A stretch of DNA of 10,414 nucleotides from Candidatus Poribacteria bacterium (GTDB lineage: Bacteria > Poribacteria > WGA-4E > B28-G17). The notes under the pieces were generated by a model. It was not told the origin of the DNA, made no database searches, and saw nothing but the letters and a program-made list of their open reading frames with translations. Location of the stretch: assembly GCA_003645735.1 (NCBI GenBank), contig QNBQ01000025.1, positions 1 through 10,414 on the forward strand. The letters are read 5' to 3'. The position numbers were made by a program, and so were the translations under genes. Position 1 is the stretch's first letter. Each line of letters opens with the position of its first letter. Shown piece after piece: positions 7,322 through 10,414 of the stretch.

Positions 7322-9261
7322 ATGAAGATCTTGTAGTTCCTGAAACCGAAGGCGGGGCCCAGTATCGCCCAGATGCTCCCCATCACATAATCCCCGAGGA
7401 TCAGCCCCAGGAAGAAGGGGGCCGCTTTGCGGTGGGTCTTAAGCCCACCCTGTCTCAGCAGTATCCACTTTATCAGCCAGCTGACGAAGAAGGCGAACCA
7501 GAAGTAATCCATCGCGTAGCTTATGGCCAGGGCATATCCGGCCGGGTGAAACGGCCACCACACGAACCTCATCCTCATGACGGCCAGGACGAAGGTGAAG
7601 GCCATCGCCCCGACCATGTAGGTTATGGCGTTTCTGTCGGGCTCGGAGGGGAACTGGAGCCACCTCTGGAGCCTGTTGAACGCCTCCCAGCCCACCCAAT
7701 CCTTGAACCCTATGGCTTTAGCCACCGCCCCCTCCCTGTAGGTCACGTCGAGGTTGGCCCAGTAGACGGCCAGCAGGCTGACGACCGAGGCTACCCCCAG
7801 CGCCGTCAGAACCCCTTTATTGCCTATCCTGGCCTCCTCGGCCATCTTGAACGCCTCAAGCTGGTTGGGCATCGGATGGTTTCGGAACCCTCTGTTAAAC
7901 CAGTGCCACATCGATATGACGGTCAGGCTGGAGGGGGACATGTTCTTCGTGCCGATCGTGTAGCTCATTATGTAGAGAGGGTTTGCGAACCGATCGTAGG
8001 CCGAGATCTCATGCGGCGTCCCCAGCTCCGCCCTCACCCTCGTTATGGCTATCGCTATCAGGAAATAAATCAGGAGGAAGACCAGGGTGACCCATACCTG
8101 GACGCCGGCCATGTAGCAGAAGGCGACGAAGAATCCGGCCGAAAGCAGGAAGCCGAAGAAGGCGGCCCTGTAGGGCATCGGCTCGGTCGAGTCGTCAACC
8201 TCCGGCCCAAGCCCGACCGCCTTTCTGATCACATCGCCGAGCTGCCTCCTCGTCGCCCATATCGCCATGAAGGCCAACGCGAACCACGCACCGGAGGCCT
8301 GCTCGCTGAAATAGGGGAAACCCCTCAAACCCAACGCCCTCCCGAAGACCTGTTCCCCCATCCTGAAGACGAAGAAGAACCAGCAGGAGAACGACAGGTC
8401 CAGCGGCAGGAAGAAGGCCAGCCCTATGGCGAACGGATACATCGATATCCTCATCCCCCTCAGCGCGTCCCACGGCCTGTCGGTAAAAACATGTCCGACG
8501 TTGGTGAGCTTGATGTATTTTATCCTGGGGACGGCGGGGTAGATGTAGTTGAGGCCGTTTATGAGGGTGATGGTCGCGGCGACGGCGAACCCCATCCACA
8601 TGACCCTGTTTTTGAAGAGCGCCGAGCCGCCCTCCTTTGTCATCCCCAGCGGGAGCTGGATTATGGGGTAAGCCAGCTTCTCCTGCTCCGTCCACCTCTT
8701 CCTGACCATCGTGTTGAGACACAGCATCATGAACACCAGCGTCAGGAAGAAGAGCGCCCACAGGGAGAGGGGCTTGATCCAGGGGTAGAAGTTTTTCGGG
8801 TCGTATATGCTCGACTCGCCCAGGTAGTAGCCCTCCAGGACCGACTTGTCCTTAACCGTCAGCCAGGAGGGAATGTATCTGAAGAAGAGCTGCTCCCATT
8901 CGTTTTCGGGCGTTGCGAACCAGAAGGGGTGGGCGATCTGGCCGAAGAGGTTTTGAAAGGTGTCGTGGCCGGCGAAGGTCATCGAGACGACCAGCATGAT
9001 GTAGATCACGAGCAGCTCGGCCTGGTTGAAGGCGGAGCGGGGGGCGAACCTTTTGAGGAGGAAGTTGAAGCAGGTGATCAAAAAGAGGATGAAAACCGGC
9101 TCGATGAAGAGAGGGAGACAGGAGCCGTCGAGTGAGTAATATTTCACCTCGACGACCGTCACCCAGTAGACGTTTACGGGGATCAGCAGGGCGCCGAGGA
9201 GGATCGACCTCCAGCTTACCCTGAACCTTTCCTCGCCTTTCCCCTTGGGAAAACTCCTCAT
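7318..9261 (-). CDS. DUF6785/DUF6784-type polytopic membrane protein, transporter-like
   Basis: This is a 647-aa multi-spanning membrane protein, with around 12-14 hydrophobic segments by eye, of a family I recognise as DUF6785 (N-terminal) plus DUF6784 (C-terminal). The blocks supporting this are NQAELLVIYIM, FATPENEWEQLF, the W-x-K-P-L-S-L-W segment, VRKRWTEQEKLAYPIIQLPL, RVRAELGTPHE (near residue 406), RGFRNHPMP, and WPFHPAGYALA (near 566). The family is uncharacterised; its layout is reminiscent of oligopeptide-transporter (OPT) proteins, so transport is a reasonable but unproven guess. The frame is open further upstream to 9357, but that extension would read through the conserved 3' end of asd. 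The ATG at 9259-9261 makes an ATGA overlap with the asd stop and has AGGA at 9270-9273, 8 nt upstream, so it is the chosen start. The gene's own stop overlaps the glycosyltransferase start in the same way. Confidence 0.85.
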   Translation of the reverse strand: MRSFPKGKGEERFRVSWRSILLGALLIPVNVYWVTVVEVKYYSLDGSCLPLFIEPVFILFLITCFNFLLKRFAPRSAFNQAELLVIYIMLVVSMTFAGHDTFQNLFGQIAHPFWFATPENEWEQLFFRYIPSWLTVKDKSVLEGYYLGESSIYDPKNFYPWIKPLSLWALFFLTLVFMMLCLNTMVRKRWTEQEKLAYPIIQLPLGMTKEGGSALFKNRVMWMGFAVAATITLINGLNYIYPAVPRIKYIKLTNVGHVFTDRPWDALRGMRISMYPFAIGLAFFLPLDLSFSCWFFFVFRMGEQVFGRALGLRGFPYFSEQASGAWFALAFMAIWATRRQLGDVIRKAVGLGPEVDDSTEPMPYRAAFFGFLLSAGFFVAFCYMAGVQVWVTLVFLLIYFLIAIAITRVRAELGTPHEISAYDRFANPLYIMSYTIGTKNMSPSSLTVISMWHWFNRGFRNHPMPNQLEAFKMAEEARIGNKGVLTALGVASVVSLLAVYWANLDVTYREGAVAKAIGFKDWVGWEAFNRLQRWLQFPSEPDRNAITYMVGAMAFTFVLAVMRMRFVWWPFHPAGYALAISYAMDYFWFAFFVSWLIKWILLRQGGLKTHRKAAPFFLGLILGDYVMGSIWAILGPAFGFRNYKIFI

Positions 9262-10280
9262 CCCGTCTTTCCTATCAGCAGCTCTGCTATCTGAACCGCG
9301 TTCAGCGCGGCCCCCTTGCGGAGGTTGTCCGCCACAACCCAAAGGTTCAACCCGCACTCGATCGTGTCGTCCTCTCTTATCCTGCCGACGAAAACCTCAT
9401 CCCTGCCGGCCGCAAGTATAGGCATCGGGTAGATCTGGTTTTCGGGGTCGTCCATCACCTTAACCCCCGGCGCCTTCGAGAGTATCCTCCTGGCCTCCTC
9501 GGCGGTCAGCTTCCTCTCGGTCTCGATGTTTATCGACTCGGAATGCGCGTAGAAGACCGGTATCCTGACGGTGGTGGCCGTGACTTTGATCGAATCGTCC
9601 TCCATGATCTTCCTCGTCTCGTTGACCATCTTCATCTCCTCCTCGGTGTAGCCGTTGGGGAGGAAGGCGTCCGACTGGGGTATCTGCGGGATAGCGTTGA
9701 AGGCGATCTGATAGGGGAAGACCTGGGGCGGATACTCCTTGCCCTCCAGGATCGCCCTGGTCTGCTCCTGAAGCTCGACCACCGCCGACCAGCCCGCCCC
9801 CGACACGCTCTGATAGGTCGACACGACCACCCTCTTTATCCTCGCCACGTCGTGTAGGGGCTTCAAAGCCACAACCATCTGTATGGTGGAGCAGTTCGGA
9901 TTGGCTATTATCCCCTTGTGTTTGAAGGCGGCGTGGGGGTTGACCTCCGGCACCACAAGCGGCACCTCGGGATCCATCCTGAAGGCGCTGGAGTTGTCGA
10001 TGTATATGCATCCCTTCCTGGCGGCTATCGGGGCGAACTGCTTACTGACCTTGCTCCCAGCCGAGGCCAGGACGATGTCGACCCCGTCGAAGGAGCTCTC
10101 CTTCAGCTCCTCGACCGTTATCTCCTCGCCCTTAAACGGCAGCTTTTTGCCGGCCGATCTGTGTGAGGCCAGGAGCCTCAAATGATCGACCGGAAAGTCC
10201 CTCTCCTCCAGGATCTCCCTCATGACGTTGCCGACGGCGCCGGTCGCCCCGACTATCGCAACCCTATACCCTCTCCCCAT
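9258..10280 (-). CDS. asd: Aspartate-semialdehyde dehydrogenase
   Basis: This enzyme reduces L-4-aspartyl phosphate to L-aspartate 4-semialdehyde with NADPH, feeding lysine/diaminopimelate, threonine and methionine synthesis in the cytoplasm. From the chosen ATG (10278-10280) it is 340 aa, normal for the family. The NADP-binding GATGAVG loop is at residues 11-17, IDNSSAFRMDP at 94-104, the catalytic cysteine C130 in NPNCSTIQ, Q157 with SVSGAG (158-163), and the R239/H246 pair in RIPVFYAHSES (the usual G before the His is A here). All key residues are present. A GTG-initiated extension to 10328 is possible in frame but would put the start inside the predicted promoter, so it is rejected. It is the first gene of a coupled operon with the DUF6785-type and GT39-like membrane genes. 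No riboswitch or leader structure fits in the ~30-nt predicted leader. Confidence 0.96.
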   Translation of the reverse strand: MGRGYRVAIVGATGAVGNVMREILEERDFPVDHLRLLASHRSAGKKLPFKGEEITVEELKESSFDGVDIVLASAGSKVSKQFAPIAARKGCIYIDNSSAFRMDPEVPLVVPEVNPHAAFKHKGIIANPNCSTIQMVVALKPLHDVARIKRVVVSTYQSVSGAGWSAVVELQEQTRAILEGKEYPPQVFPYQIAFNAIPQIPQSDAFLPNGYTEEEMKMVNETRKIMEDDSIKVTATTVRIPVFYAHSESINIETERKLTAEEARRILSKAPGVKVMDDPENQIYPMPILAAGRDEVFVGRIREDDTIECGLNLWVVADNLRKGAALNAVQIAELLIGKTG

Positions 10281-10290
10281 ATCCCTTAAA

Positions 10291-10301
10291 CCCTCTCCTC
10301 C
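10291..10301 (-). promoter_or_regulatory. Ribosome binding region of asd
   Basis: On the minus strand this purine run reads GGAGGAGAGGG. Its 3' half ends 10 nt before the ATG at 10280; the strict GGAGG core is 16 nt away, so the downstream GAGAGGG part (or AAGGGA nearer the start) is the likelier contact. The first ten bases of the run are identical to the leader at the right edge of the window. Confidence 0.55.
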
Positions 10302-10318
10302 GGCGGGTTTTGACTCAT

Positions 10319-10348
10319 ATTCTACCACATGCCGCTTCGGTGAATCAA
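10319..10348 (-). promoter_or_regulatory. Sigma70-type promoter for the asd operon
   Basis: On the minus strand the -35 element TTGATT (10343-10348) is followed after 18 nt by the -10 element TAGAAT (10319-10324). The -10 is preceded by TGG, fitting the extended -10 (TGn) motif. Transcription would start near 10312, giving a leader of about 30 nt before the asd ATG at 10280. The match is good by eye; it has not been tested. Confidence 0.65.
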
Positions 10349-10361
10349 GGAGGGGTTTGAT
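10344..10361. repeat. Inverted repeat formed by two back-to-back -35 elements
   Basis: ATCAA (10344-10348) and TTGAT (10357-10361) form a perfect 5-bp dyad with an 8-bp G-rich spacer. Each arm is the core of the -35 element of one of the two divergent promoters. Polymerases could not easily occupy both at once, and a dimeric regulator could bind the dyad; both ideas are inference. Confidence 0.55.
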
Positions 10362-10386
10362 GGGGGGAAGGCGGATGTGCTATAAT
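10357..10386 (+). promoter_or_regulatory. Sigma70-type promoter for a gene beyond the right edge
   Basis: TTGATG (10357-10362), an 18-nt spacer and a perfect TATAAT (10381-10386) preceded by TGC (extended -10). Transcription should start near 10393, only about 10-15 nt before the ribosome binding site. This implies a plus-strand gene, with a very short leader, beginning just after the window. Confidence 0.75.
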
Positions 10387-10402
10387 AGCTCCCGAACAAC
10401 CG

Positions 10403-10414
10403 AAGGAGGAGAGG
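10403..10414 (+). promoter_or_regulatory. Strong ribosome binding site for the next gene
   Basis: AAGGAGG (10403-10409) is a near-perfect anti-16S match and continues as AGAGG to the window end. No start codon is inside the window, so the coding sequence should begin within about the next ten bases. Its product cannot be determined here. Confidence 0.7.

Noticed and set aside
7432..9135. Long plus-strand open frame (567 codons) opposite the DUF6785-type gene
   Set aside because: Low-complexity Pro/Glu/Gly/Arg/His composition, no domain, and a conserved membrane protein on the other strand that explains the region.
9262..9357. N-terminal 32-residue extension of the DUF6785-type protein
   Set aside because: It would overlap the conserved 3' end of asd by 100 bp and has a low-complexity translation (G, R, Q). 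The ATGA start at 9261 with AGGA 8 nt upstream is far better.
10281..10328. 16-residue GTG-initiated extension of asd
   Set aside because: The extension is not family-like and its first codons fall within or beside the predicted -10 element at 10319-10324, upstream of the likely transcription start.
10281..10330. Lysine riboswitch or attenuator upstream of asd
   Set aside because: The predicted leader is only about 30 nt, far too short for a lysine riboswitch aptamer, and no peptide or hairpin structure is visible.
1..10414. A defence, phage, CRISPR or mobile system
   Set aside because: No nuclease, recombinase, transposase, repeat array or toxin-antitoxin pair was seen; the HD protein matches a conserved chromosomal family rather than a CRISPR or CBASS-type HD nuclease.

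Overview
The window looks like chromosomal DNA from a Gram-negative-type (outer-membrane-bearing) bacterium. GC content is roughly 58-60% by eye. Arginine is written mostly with AGG and isoleucine often with ATA, a bias best known from thermophiles. The gene families (UPF0182, a DUF6785/DUF6784-like membrane protein, a PD40 propeller joined to an Omp85-type barrel) suggest an uncultured candidate phylum of the Poribacteria/Latescibacteria/Armatimonadota kind. That placement is inference, not demonstrated. No tRNA, rRNA, CRISPR array, insertion sequence or phage gene was seen.

Layout: bases 1-5972 carry a plus-strand cluster. It holds the 3' part of a large exported protein (HExxH peptidase-like domain, six-bladed PD40/TolB-type propeller, C-terminal Omp85-type barrel), then a UPF0182 membrane protein after a short gap with a strong ribosome binding site, then an HD-superfamily hydrolase overlapping UPF0182 by 4 bp (ATGA). 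Bases 5957-10280 carry a minus-strand cluster, read from right to left: asd (aspartate-semialdehyde dehydrogenase), a DUF6785/DUF6784-type polytopic membrane protein, and a GT39/PMT-like membrane glycosyltransferase. Both junctions in this cluster are 4-bp ATGA overlaps, so the three genes are almost certainly one translationally coupled operon. The two clusters converge and their last coding bases overlap by 16 bp, with no terminator visible between them.

Bases 10281-10414 are a compact divergent control region. A sigma70-type promoter with an extended -10 fires left into asd. A second promoter of almost identical design fires right into a gene that must start just past the window edge. The two -35 elements lie 8 bp apart as an inverted repeat, and both leaders carry the same purine-rich ribosome binding decamer at nearly equal distance from the -10.

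Functionally, asd makes aspartate semialdehyde for the lysine/diaminopimelate, threonine and methionine branches. The other genes point to the envelope: outer-membrane barrel, lipid-linked sugar transfer, and two uncharacterised inner-membrane families. No defence system or mobile system is evident. The most noteworthy items are the tripartite outer-membrane fusion, the mirror-image divergent promoter pair, and the coupling of two uncharacterised membrane families to asd and to an HD hydrolase.
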